From assembly GCA_030631125.1 (NCBI GenBank), contig DAOVLS010000021.1, forward strand, positions 1 to 15,220: a DNA stretch of 15,220 bases, read 5' to 3'. Source of the DNA: Planctomycetales bacterium. Its GTDB lineage: Bacteria; Planctomycetota; Phycisphaerae; SM23-33. How positions within the stretch are numbered: position 1 is the stretch's first letter; each line of letters begins with the position of its first letter. Below are positions 1-6,521 of this stretch, in pieces. Position numbers and translations under genes: made by a program. The notes beneath the pieces were generated by a model, which worked only from the letters and a program-made list of their open reading frames with translations, was not told where the DNA came from and made no database searches.

Positions 1-227
1 ATCCCTATCACCGCGACCGCCAGCAGGAGCGTAACGCCGCCGAAATGGTTTCCGCCGGATCGGCTGTGATAGTCAACGATTCAGCCGATAACGCCGACGC
101 GCTGCGAACGACGTTGTTGGAGATTATGCGCAAGCCGGAGCAACTCGAAGCGATGAGCGCGTCGGCCAAAGGTTTATCCCGCCCGGACGCCGCCGAACGC
201 ATCGCGCAATGGTTGAGTCAGGGGTAG
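1..227 (+). CDS. murG: MurG C-terminal end (UDP-GlcNAc:lipid I N-acetylglucosaminyltransferase), partial
   Basis: Only the last 74 codons are present; the gene enters from the left edge in frame 3 and stops at TAG 225-227. The visible start, PYHRDRQQERNAAEMVSAG, matches the C-terminal nucleotide-sugar binding segment of MurG (Pro-Tyr, basic/acidic residues, then QQ..NA and a small-residue turn before a buried beta strand). The remainder is a typical GT-B C-terminal helix pair. MurG transfers GlcNAc from UDP-GlcNAc to lipid I, giving lipid II at the inner face of the cytoplasmic membrane. The next genes are murC, murB and ddl, the standard dcw order, which supports the call more than the short sequence alone. 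The stop codon lies at the very edge of a palindromic repeat. The upstream part cannot be assessed. Confidence 0.85.
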   Translation, partial: PYHRDRQQERNAAEMVSAGSAVIVNDSADNADALRTTLLEIMRKPEQLEAMSASAKGLSRPDAAERIAQWLSQG

Positions 228-301
228 GCTCCGGACGGAACGAAGTGGAGTCCCACCTTTCATGAGTTGCCGGGACTTCGCTCCGCTTCGTCCCGGAGCC
301 T
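226..301. repeat. Palindromic repeat between murG and murC (copy 1)
   Basis: AGGCTCCGG at 226-234 is matched by CCGGAGCCT at 293-301. The inner arms, roughly 235-255 and 272-292, pair imperfectly and consist of GAAG/GGAG-type words. The core GGAGTCCCACCTTT at 247-260 recurs in the repeat inside rnfC at 6567-6580, and both copies begin with GTAGGCT, so they belong to one family. It occupies most of the 126-bp murG-murC gap and could form a hairpin in the transcript. There is no following T-run, so it does not look like an ordinary intrinsic terminator. Confidence 0.75.
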
Positions 302-353
302 GCCGTCTCACGGATCGAGCGACATTTGACAGACAGGTGCGAAAAGTAATACC

Positions 354-1796
354 ATGACCAAAGCGATGATAAATCAACCCGGTACATCTTCGGAGGTTCG
401 CAAGGGTGAGTCTGTCTGGCTTGACAGGCGTGTGCACCTGATCGGCGCAGGCGGCGTTGGAATGCGCGCGTTGGGGCAGTTGCTGATGATGCGCGGCGCC
501 GTTGTCAGCGGTTCCGACAGTGTTCCTTCCGAGACGCTTGATAGCCTCGCCGCTCACGGCGCCGAAGTGGCGATAGGCCAGCGAGCGGAGAACATCCCGC
601 AGGACTGCGACCTGGTCGTGTATTCGGCGGCGATACATCAGGCCAATCCCGAACTGCTGGCGGCCGAGCAGACCGGGTGCGAAGTGGTCAGGTACAGCCG
701 GATGCTCGGACGACTGATGAGCGACCGCGAAGGCATTGCCATCGCCGGTACGCACGGCAAGAGTACCACCACCGCCATGGTCGCCTACGCCTTGACAGCG
801 GCGGGAAAAAGCCCGTCCTTCGTGGTCGGCGCGACTTGCGATCAACTCGGCGGTCCTAGCGGGATCGGTTCAGGTGAGCATTTCGTGGTTGAGGCCTGCG
901 AATTCGACCGCTCATACCTCGACCTGTCGCCGACGCTGTCAGCCATCCTGAATATCGAGGAAGACCACCTGGACTGCTACGAGAATCTCGACGCGATTAT
1001 CGAGGCGTTTCGCGCCTTTACGGCGAAGGTTCCGTCCCGTGGCCTGCTGGTTGCCAACGGCGAAGATCGCAGCGTGGCGTCGGCTGTGCGAGATGCGACC
1101 TGCGACGTGCAGACGTTCGGGCTGGACGATCAGTGCACCTGGCGGGGGTCGAACCTGACGGCCGACCGTGGCCGATTCCGCTTCGACGTGCTGGTGGGCG
1201 GGCGAAAGTTCTGCCGGATCGCATTGCAGATTCCGGGCCTGCACCACGTCTATAACGCCCTGGCGGCTACGGCTTTGCTCTTCCAGGCGGGATTGACGCC
1301 GGACGAAATCGCATCGGCCGTCGGAAGTTTCGAGGGAATCGACCGCCGGATGACCGTAAAGGCGCAACTCGGCGGCGTTACCGTGGTCGATGATTACGCT
1401 CATCATCCCACCGAGATTCAGGTTACGCTGCGAGCGGCTACGGAGTTCTTCGCCCCTCGCCGAATGTGGTGCATCTTCCAGCCTCACCAGCATTCGCGGA
1501 CGCGATTCCTGCTTAAAGACTTTGCGCGAAGTTTCGGCCTGGCCGATAAGATTATTGTACCGGAGATTTATTTCGTCCGCGACAGCGAGCGTGAAAAGGA
1601 ACACATCTGCGCCGAGGACCTCGTCGCGCAGATTCGGCTCAACGGCGGGGATGCGGTCTTTCTGCCGACGTTTGAACTGATCGCCGAACATCTCGAAAAG
1701 TCTCTCGCCCCCGGCGACATGGTAATCACGATGGGTGCGGGCGACATATGGAAGGTTGCCGATGAAATTGTTTGCCGGCTTGGAACAGATCGTTAA
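354..1796 (+). CDS. murC: UDP-N-acetylmuramate--L-alanine ligase MurC
   Basis: MurC adds L-Ala to UDP-MurNAc using ATP, the first amino-acid addition in cytoplasmic peptidoglycan precursor synthesis. The 480-residue product has the Mur ligase architecture: an N-terminal UDP-binding Rossmann domain with IGAGGVGMRALG at about residues 30-42, a central ATPase domain with the P-loop GTHGKST at 132-138 and the NIEEDHLD segment near 197-204, and a C-terminal domain with VVDDYAHHPTE near 345 and FQPHQHSRT near 375. GAGDIWKV near the end is also typical. The length is normal for the family (about 460-490). ATG 354 is used; ATG 366 is a possible alternative, and neither has a strong Shine-Dalgarno. 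The first 20 or so residues are a non-conserved extension. The 3' end overlaps murB. No catalytic motif appears to be missing. Confidence 0.96.
   Translation: MTKAMINQPGTSSEVRKGESVWLDRRVHLIGAGGVGMRALGQLLMMRGAVVSGSDSVPSETLDSLAAHGAEVAIGQRAENIPQDCDLVVYSAAIHQANPELLAAEQTGCEVVRYSRMLGRLMSDREGIAIAGTHGKSTTTAMVAYALTAAGKSPSFVVGATCDQLGGPSGIGSGEHFVVEACEFDRSYLDLSPTLSAILNIEEDHLDCYENLDAIIEAFRAFTAKVPSRGLLVANGEDRSVASAVRDATCDVQTFGLDDQCTWRGSNLTADRGRFRFDVLVGGRKFCRIALQIPGLHHVYNALAATALLFQAGLTPDEIASAVGSFEGIDRRMTVKAQLGGVTVVDDYAHHPTEIQVTLRAATEFFAPRRMWCIFQPHQHSRTRFLLKDFARSFGLADKIIVPEIYFVRDSEREKEHICAEDLVAQIRLNGGDAVFLPTFELIAEHLEKSLAPGDMVITMGAGDIWKVADEIVCRLGTDR
1750..1755 (+). promoter_or_regulatory. Shine-Dalgarno for murB inside murC
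   Basis: GGAAGG lies 6 bases before ATG 1762, inside the end of murC. It supports ATG 1762 as the murB start over the in-frame GTG at 1735, which has no comparable site. Confidence 0.6.
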
Positions 1797-2640
1797 AACC
1801 GAAGAGCCGATGGCGCCGTACACATGGTTCCGGATCGGCGGGCCGGCGCAGTATTTCATCGAGCCGACCTCGCCGGAACAGTTGGCCGATGTCCTGAAAC
1901 GCTGCCGGGAAAACGAAATACCGGTTCATGTCCTTGGCGCCGGCGCGAATCTGCTCGTTGATGATTCCGGCGTTCGGGGGGCTGTGATTCACGTTACAGG
2001 CGAGAGATTCAGCGAAGTTACGTTCACCGCCGAAGGCGTCAAGGCCGGGGCTGCGGCGGACCTCAGCCGCCTGGTGCTGCGCTGCGTCCGTGAGGGTAAA
2101 AGCGGGATGGAATGCCTGACCGGGATTCCCGGAAGCGTCGGCGGGGCGGTCAGGATGAACGCCGGGGGGGCATTTGGCGACATCGGGAGCATCGTCGAGA
2201 CCGTACACCTGATGGATGCCGACGGCGTGGCGTTCACGCGCATGAGGGGTGAACTGACGTTCGGGTATCGCTGCACGAACATCACGTCAACGGTTATCAT
2301 GGGCGCTGAGTTCCGACTCCTGGCTGACGACCCGCATCGCGTCCTTAACCAGGTAAAGCAAATCTGGATTTACAAGAAGAACACCCAACCGCTGGCGCGG
2401 CGGAGCGCCGGGTGCATTTTCAAGAATCCCCGAGGCCTGTCGGCAGGGGCGCTGATAGACAAGGCCGGTCTTAAGGGCCGGAGCGTCGGCGGGGCGTATG
2501 TCTCGGACAAGCACGCCAACTTCATCATCGCAGAGCCGAAAACGCGGGCTTCGGATGTGCTGAAACTCATCAACATCATTCGAGAGACCGTCTATAAACG
2601 CCTGGAAGTCTATCTCGAACTGGAACTCGAGGTCTGGTGA
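1762..2640 (+). CDS. murB: UDP-N-acetylenolpyruvoylglucosamine reductase MurB
   Basis: MurB reduces UDP-GlcNAc-enolpyruvate to UDP-MurNAc using FAD and NADPH in the cytoplasm. From ATG 1762 the product has 292 residues, normal for the shorter type II MurB. Visible motifs are TWFRIGG at 21-27, the FAD-binding VLGAGANLLV near 56-65, TGIPGSVGGAVRMNAG near 122-137, FGYRCTNI near 170, SAGCIFKNP at 215-223, and KHANFII followed by an acidic C-terminal strand that should carry the catalytic Glu. Cys218 stands where E. coli MurB has its catalytic Ser229; from general knowledge Cys is a plausible proton donor there, so activity is still expected. The start overlaps murC by 35 bp, suggesting translational coupling. 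An in-frame GTG at 1735 would add nine residues. MurC and MurB work one step apart on the same nucleotide intermediate. Confidence 0.95.
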   Translation: MKLFAGLEQIVKTEEPMAPYTWFRIGGPAQYFIEPTSPEQLADVLKRCRENEIPVHVLGAGANLLVDDSGVRGAVIHVTGERFSEVTFTAEGVKAGAAADLSRLVLRCVREGKSGMECLTGIPGSVGGAVRMNAGGAFGDIGSIVETVHLMDADGVAFTRMRGELTFGYRCTNITSTVIMGAEFRLLADDPHRVLNQVKQIWIYKKNTQPLARRSAGCIFKNPRGLSAGALIDKAGLKGRSVGGAYVSDKHANFIIAEPKTRASDVLKLINIIRETVYKRLEVYLELELEVW

Positions 2641-2687
2641 ACCATGTCCGCCTCTAACGCTTGTGCTGATAGTGTTCACTTCCAAAG

Positions 2688-2716
2688 CCCGGAGATGAGC
2701 GAAGCGAATCTCCGGG
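2688..2716. repeat. Perfect 9-bp hairpin just upstream of ddl
   Basis: CCCGGAGAT (2688-2696) and ATCTCCGGG (2708-2716) form a perfect 9-bp stem around an 11-base loop GAGCGAAGCGA. The loop resembles the GAAGCGAAGCGGAG words of the repeats at 226-301 and 6545-6626, so it may be a minimal member of the same family. It ends 8 bases before the preferred ddl start at 2725 and could affect ribosome access. If translation began at 2644, it would be read as part of a non-conserved N-terminal extension. Confidence 0.65.
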
Positions 2717-2724
2717 AAATAAAT

Positions 2725-3645
2725 ATGCGAACCGACTTGTTAGATATAACCGTCCTGATGGGCGGTCCCGGCAGCGAGCGGGAAGTGTCCATAATGTCGG
2801 GCCGGGAAGTTGCCAAGGCCCTGAAGCGATGCGGGCATAACGTTACCACAGCCGATATTTCCCCCGACGACACTTCCGCACTCGACCGCGAAGGCATCGA
2901 CGCGATATTCATCGCGCTGCACGGGACGTTCGGCGAAGACGGCCAGGTCCAGCGCCTCTGCGAACAGCGCGGGCTTCTCTATGTCGGTTCAGGTCCGGCC
3001 GCTTCGGAACTGGCAATGGACAAGGACGCCTCCAAGCGTCTCTTCCGCCGGGTCGGGCTGGCTACGCCGGAGTGGGTGATAATTGACCGCTCGGACAGTT
3101 CTGCTCACAGGTGCGAATTACCGCTGCCGTGCGTGGTAAAACCGGTCGCCGGCGGCTCCAGCGTCGATATTACCATCGCCCGCGACGAGGTAACGCGCGA
3201 CGCTGCCCTGCAAAATCTGCTAACTATCGACGGCGGGGCGATGGTCGAGGCGTTCATCCCCGGCAAAGAGATGACAGTCAGCGTCCTGGCCGACAAACCC
3301 CTTCCGGTGATTGAAATCCGCACCGCCAGGGAGTTTTACGATTATATCGCCAAGTACGACGACGACGCCACGCAGTTTATATTTGATACGCAACTGCCTC
3401 CGGCAATTGAACAGCATCTTCAGGCGGCGGCCTTGACGGCGCATAAAGCCTTGGGCTGCAAGGATTTCAGCCGGGCGGACTTCATCCTTGACGATGATGG
3501 GACTGCCTGGCTGCTGGAGGTCAACACGATTCCGGGCTTTACCAGCCATTCGCTGCTGCCCAAGGCGGCAGCCGCTGCGGGCATCAGTTTCGAGCAGTTG
3601 TGCGATCAAATCGTGAGGTTGGCGATGAGGAAGGCAGGGGAATAA
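2725..3645 (+). CDS. ddl: D-alanine--D-alanine ligase Ddl
   Basis: Ddl joins two D-Ala in an ATP-dependent reaction through D-alanyl phosphate, supplying the dipeptide for the peptidoglycan stem. The 306-residue ATP-grasp protein shows GGPGSEREVSIMSG at about 12-25, ALHGTFGEDGQVQ near 69-81, the lid segment VVKPVAGGSSVDI near 135-147, FYDYIAKYDD near 205-214 with the Tyr residues associated with D-Ala rather than D-lactate as second substrate, SRADFI near 250, and the metal-binding EVNTIPGFTSHS near 265-276. ATG 2725 gives the same length as E. coli DdlB and starts just before the conserved first strand. An in-frame ATG at 2644, four bases after the murB stop, would add 27 residues with no family resemblance that run across a hairpin repeat. 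The gene is followed six bases later by the ftsQ-like gene, the usual dcw order. Confidence 0.95.
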   Translation: MRTDLLDITVLMGGPGSEREVSIMSGREVAKALKRCGHNVTTADISPDDTSALDREGIDAIFIALHGTFGEDGQVQRLCEQRGLLYVGSGPAASELAMDKDASKRLFRRVGLATPEWVIIDRSDSSAHRCELPLPCVVKPVAGGSSVDITIARDEVTRDAALQNLLTIDGGAMVEAFIPGKEMTVSVLADKPLPVIEIRTAREFYDYIAKYDDDATQFIFDTQLPPAIEQHLQAAALTAHKALGCKDFSRADFILDDDGTAWLLEVNTIPGFTSHSLLPKAAAAAGISFEQLCDQIVRLAMRKAGE

Positions 3646-3651
3646 TCACGA

Positions 3652-4578
3652 ATGTCGAAAAAGACAAAAGATAAAGATAAAAATAAAGACAAAGCAAAGG
3701 ACAAAAGTAAGGGTAAAACCGAGATCGAGAACGATCAGGCTGAAGAGTCATTGTCCGCCGGCGCTGCCGTAGGTGTGAAAATTGCTTTTTCACTCGCTGC
3801 CGTTGCGGTTGTTGTCGTTGGGATGTACCTGCTGCGTCAAAACGTCCTGAATTCCTCGACGCACCCCGCTGGTAGTCCTGTCCGCGTTTGCCTGGTCGAT
3901 CCGCCGGAATGGCTACCGGGCGGCATCGCCAGGAAGATAGTCGCCGACATCCAGACAGTCGTGCGGGACGGGGGTGTGCCCGACGATAATCTTGCTCAGG
4001 ACGTCTTCAATGCCGCCGCCGAAAATCCCTGGATATCGAAAGTCCACAAGGTCGTCAAGCGCGATGACGGAACCGTTGAGGTCCGTGCTGATTTCCGGCG
4101 TCCTTTTGCGATGGTCGCCTTTACGCCGCTGTCGCCGGCGGACGTTCGCGTGGTCGATGCCGAGGGCGTGGTCCTGCCCCTGTCGCCGCGTCCGCCCAAC
4201 GCCGGCGACTTTGTCAGAATACTCGAAATTACCACCAATCCTCCGCCGGCGGGTGAGAAATGGGACTCGCCGCAACTCGCCGACGCACTGAAACTATTGG
4301 GGCTGATTAAAGACAAACCATACATTTCCCTGATCAATCCTATTGAAATCAAAATTCTCAACGCCAGGACTCACCTGATTATGTACGCTTCCGCCGGTGG
4401 CTTGAGGCGGACGAAGATATTATTCGGGCGGTTTCCACTTGACGACCTGGACTACTGCGTAAGCCCCGCTGTGAAAATTACCGGCCTGGACAAGGTCGTT
4501 GCCGGCAACGGCGGGCGATTTGACGGTATCCGCGAGATAGATTTACGGCACGATGAACCATATTACCGACGCTACTGA
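3652..4578 (+). CDS. ftsQ: Divergent FtsQ-like cell division protein
   Basis: 308 residues with the bitopic layout of FtsQ/DivIB: a cytoplasmic tail (1-39), one transmembrane helix at about 40-61, and an extracytoplasmic domain. Residues 77-153 fit a POTRA fold in layout: a NPWISKVHKV segment (125-134) like the FtsQ 'PWV..a.V.R' strand, then TVEVRADFRRPFAMV, like the 'I.v.ER.P.A' strand. Near the C-terminus, GIREIDLRHDEPYYRR resembles the closing 'vDLRY' strand of FtsQ. Position right after ddl in a dcw run is strong support. FtsQ scaffolds the FtsQLB divisome complex. The first 22 residues contain 11 Lys alternating with Asp and other polar residues, an unusual low-complexity tail encoded by A-rich DNA. 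AGGGGA about ten bases upstream may serve as the ribosome site. The call rests on layout, two motifs and position; overall divergence is high. Confidence 0.75.
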   Translation: MSKKTKDKDKNKDKAKDKSKGKTEIENDQAEESLSAGAAVGVKIAFSLAAVAVVVVGMYLLRQNVLNSSTHPAGSPVRVCLVDPPEWLPGGIARKIVADIQTVVRDGGVPDDNLAQDVFNAAAENPWISKVHKVVKRDDGTVEVRADFRRPFAMVAFTPLSPADVRVVDAEGVVLPLSPRPPNAGDFVRILEITTNPPPAGEKWDSPQLADALKLLGLIKDKPYISLINPIEIKILNARTHLIMYASAGGLRRTKILFGRFPLDDLDYCVSPAVKITGLDKVVAGNGGRFDGIREIDLRHDEPYYRRY

Positions 4579-5251
4579 CGAGCGCCTCCACTGCCCTTCC
4601 AAGTACGGATGGCGGGCGGCGGGCGCGGTGTTTCTGTTAGTTTCGCTGCTTGCCCTGGCGGCCGGGGCGTTTTGGGAGTTTTTCCTGCCGGCGCATCAGA
4701 TGGGAACCCGGACCGGCCCGCCGGCGCTTCAGATGCTCATCTCGACCCAGGCGGTCTTCCTGGTAATGTTCTGGCCTCTGCTGGTGGGGCGGCGACAATA
4801 CCGCCGAATAGGCGTGTTCCTGTTCCGCTCCGTTGTTGAATATGTCATTTTCCTGGCGGTCAGCGTTCCACTTTATGTCGTTGCCGCGTATCTGTCCGAC
4901 GCGACGGCGACGGACGTAATCCGAAGCCTTCTGTACCTGTCAGCCGTAGCGGTTGGGGCGTTGGGGCTGGGATTATGGGTGCAAGCCGGGCGGGCGGCGA
5001 TTGTCACGGTGGTTACACTGGCGGGAGCATTGGTTGCCGTTGGCATGCCGGTGATGTATTACCTGTTGGCCGAATTGACCGCCGCCGGGTCGGTCGGCTG
5101 GCTATGGTGGGCGTCGCCGGCTACATGCGCCTTTGAGTCAGCAGCCGCAAGGGCTGCAAATTGGTATCCGACACCGCTTTGGGCATGGGCGCTCTGGCCT
5201 GTGGTGGGAGTCGTTCTGTTCTTAGTCCACGAATTAAAAAAGAAGAAATAG
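4553..5251 (+). CDS. Uncharacterised six-helix membrane protein
   Basis: 232 residues, mostly hydrophobic. I count six probable transmembrane helices, at about residues 20-42, 59-79, 93-113, 120-143, 148-175 and 208-228, followed by a short Lys-rich end (HELKKKK), which suggests a cytoplasmic C-terminus. Charged residues between helices 2 and 3 (GRRQYRR) fit a cytoplasmic loop. The overall look is that of a small ABC-2-type permease or an unassigned integral membrane protein, but no diagnostic motif is visible and no ATPase gene is adjacent. The start overlaps the end of ftsQ by 26 bp, so the two are probably co-translated. It takes the place where ftsA would normally follow ftsQ. The last codons run into the inverted repeat at 5249-5346, and the stop TAG is its first triplet. 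Confidence 0.75.
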   Translation: MNHITDATDERLHCPSKYGWRAAGAVFLLVSLLALAAGAFWEFFLPAHQMGTRTGPPALQMLISTQAVFLVMFWPLLVGRRQYRRIGVFLFRSVVEYVIFLAVSVPLYVVAAYLSDATATDVIRSLLYLSAVAVGALGLGLWVQAGRAAIVTVVTLAGALVAVGMPVMYYLLAELTAAGSVGWLWWASPATCAFESAAARAANWYPTPLWAWALWPVVGVVLFLVHELKKKK

Positions 5252-5346
5252 TCCACGGATTACACGAATTACACGGATAAAAAAACAAAGACTGTTTTTT
5301 TGTCTGTTTTTAAAAATTTCGTGTAATTCGTGTAATTTGTGGACTA
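5249..5346. repeat. Inverted repeat with ATTACACG units between convergent genes
   Basis: The left arm at 5249-5278 (TAGTCCACGGATTACACG, then a second ATTACACG) pairs with the right arm at about 5316-5346, with two GG/AA differences per arm. A partial copy, TAGTCCACGAATTA, also occurs at 5223-5236 inside the membrane-protein gene. The repeat supplies the stop codon of the plus-strand gene and the last 11 or so codons of rnfD on the minus strand. The transcript of either strand could fold into a long stem, so it may also separate the two convergent operons. Confidence 0.8.
5279..5301. terminator. Putative bidirectional intrinsic terminator
   Basis: AAAAAAACA (5279-5287) and TGTTTTTTT (5293-5301) form a perfect A/T stem around AAGAC, nested in the longer inverted repeat at 5249-5346. 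With the outer stem and the flanking A- and T-runs on both strands, it is a reasonable terminator for both the plus-strand dcw run and the minus-strand rnfCD unit. The inner stem alone is weak because it is nearly all A-T. Confidence 0.5.
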
Positions 5347-6521
5347 ATTCTTCTTCTTTTCCTTCCGAACATTTGCGGTCGTATGGCGGCGTCCAGCAGC
5401 GGCGTGAGGGTGTTGCAAATCAATACGGCGGCGTATGCGGGTATGGGTATGGGCAGGTACAGCCTCAGCAATATCGCACCGGCCCCGCAGAGTAATCCGA
5501 AGACAGCCTGGGCTGGGGCGGTTACCGGGCGTGAGGTCATCTCGCCGGCCAGGAAGAATCCCGCCAGAAGCAGTTCGCCGCAGAAGAGGTGGTAGGCGAT
5601 GTAAGTGAACCCGACGTCGAAACCTTCGCTGACGATGGGAAACCACTGCCACGCCAGGCCGTCGCCGGTGCGGACCGGCGCGATGGCGACGGTAGCGGCG
5701 GCGGCAAGGATGAACATTCCCGGCAGGTACCCCCTGACGTAATTGCGGTATATCAGGTACAGTCCGGCGATGATAATGGCGATCGCGCAGGTTTCTCCGA
5801 TTCCCCCGCCGTGTGCGCCGCAGATCAGGTCCCACCCCGGCGGCATGTGGCGCAGAGTCGATGTAATCGACGTTGGAGGCTTATCGGTCGGAAGCGTCAG
5901 TTCCCTCATTCGGCTTCGGGGGCGTGGTAATGCGAACGCATCGGCCCCTGACGGCGCCGGCGTGCCGCGCCACCGGCGATATGTGCTTACGGGCCGGTCG
6001 CTGTGGGCGTCCCCCATGACGATCCGGTCCCGCGCAAGCAGCGCCCATTCCGGCGGGCTTAGCATGTTTGCGCCGAATACAGGCGGCGCGAAGATTACCG
6101 CAACGGCCAGTCGGCCCACAAGCGCAGGTTGCCAGAGGAAATGTCCGACCCCGCCGAAGATAGCCTTTCCGACGATGATTGCAAAGACCGCCCCGACCAA
6201 CGGGACGTACCACGGCACACTTACCGGAAGCGTCAGCGCCAGAAGCAAACCCGTAACGGCGGCGTGCATCCTGCCCATAAGGGCGGGCGTTCGCGTAACG
6301 CGGTAATACGCCGATTCGGTCGCAACGCATCCGGCGACGCTCAAAACCGCCACAAGCAGCGCACGCCACCCGAAAAACACAACCCCAGCGGCCAGAGGCA
6401 CACACGCCGCTACGAAAATCGTTACAAAGATACCCCTGCTGGTCTCGGCCGCGTGAAGAAACGGCGCATGCAGTGTCGGCCCGCCTGTTACCGCTGCGTT
6501 ATTTCGATTATCCGGGTTCAT
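5310..6521 (-). CDS. rnfD: RnfD-like electron transport membrane subunit lacking the flavinylation Thr
   Basis: RnfD is a multi-helix subunit of the Rnf ferredoxin:NAD+ oxidoreductase and normally carries FMN covalently bound to a Thr in a (S/T)xAT motif. This 403-residue product has the family layout: N-terminal HAPFLHAAETSRGI, hydrophobic helices, GRMHAAVTGLLLALTLP at about 83-99, GGVGHFLWQPALVGR near 123-137 (family FNPA changed to LWQPA), and the IGETCAIAIIIAGLYLIYR helix. At the expected flavin site it reads PSGADAFAL at 190-198, with Asp194 where Thr is expected. The TDPVTSP-type motif of the last helices is also altered (EMTSRPVTAP). Length is somewhat above the usual 320-350. The last 11 or so residues come from the inverted repeat at 5249-5346. 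The start overlaps the end of rnfC by 14 bp, implying coupled translation. No rnfG, rnfE, rnfA or rnfB is in view. Family assignment is good; flavoprotein function is doubtful. Confidence 0.85.
   Translation of the reverse strand: MNPDNRNNAAVTGGPTLHAPFLHAAETSRGIFVTIFVAACVPLAAGVVFFGWRALLVAVLSVAGCVATESAYYRVTRTPALMGRMHAAVTGLLLALTLPVSVPWYVPLVGAVFAIIVGKAIFGGVGHFLWQPALVGRLAVAVIFAPPVFGANMLSPPEWALLARDRIVMGDAHSDRPVSTYRRWRGTPAPSGADAFALPRPRSRMRELTLPTDKPPTSITSTLRHMPPGWDLICGAHGGGIGETCAIAIIIAGLYLIYRNYVRGYLPGMFILAAAATVAIAPVRTGDGLAWQWFPIVSEGFDVGFTYIAYHLFCGELLLAGFFLAGEMTSRPVTAPAQAVFGLLCGAGAILLRLYLPIPIPAYAAVLICNTLTPLLDAAIRPQMFGRKRRRISPQITRITRNF

Noticed and set aside
226..301. Intrinsic terminator after murG
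   Set aside because: The stem is not followed by a T-run and its core recurs inside rnfC, so a repeat element explains it better.
1735..1761. Upstream GTG start for murB
   Set aside because: It adds nine residues outside the family pattern, while ATG 1762 has GGAAGG at proper spacing.
939..1859. A 306-codon open frame on the minus strand
   Set aside because: It is antisense to murC and murB, whose motifs are unmistakable; no family resemblance is seen.
5249..5346. CRISPR-like array from repeated ATTACACG units
   Set aside because: The units are adjacent or inverted with no regular spacers, and no cas genes are nearby; it is an inverted repeat.
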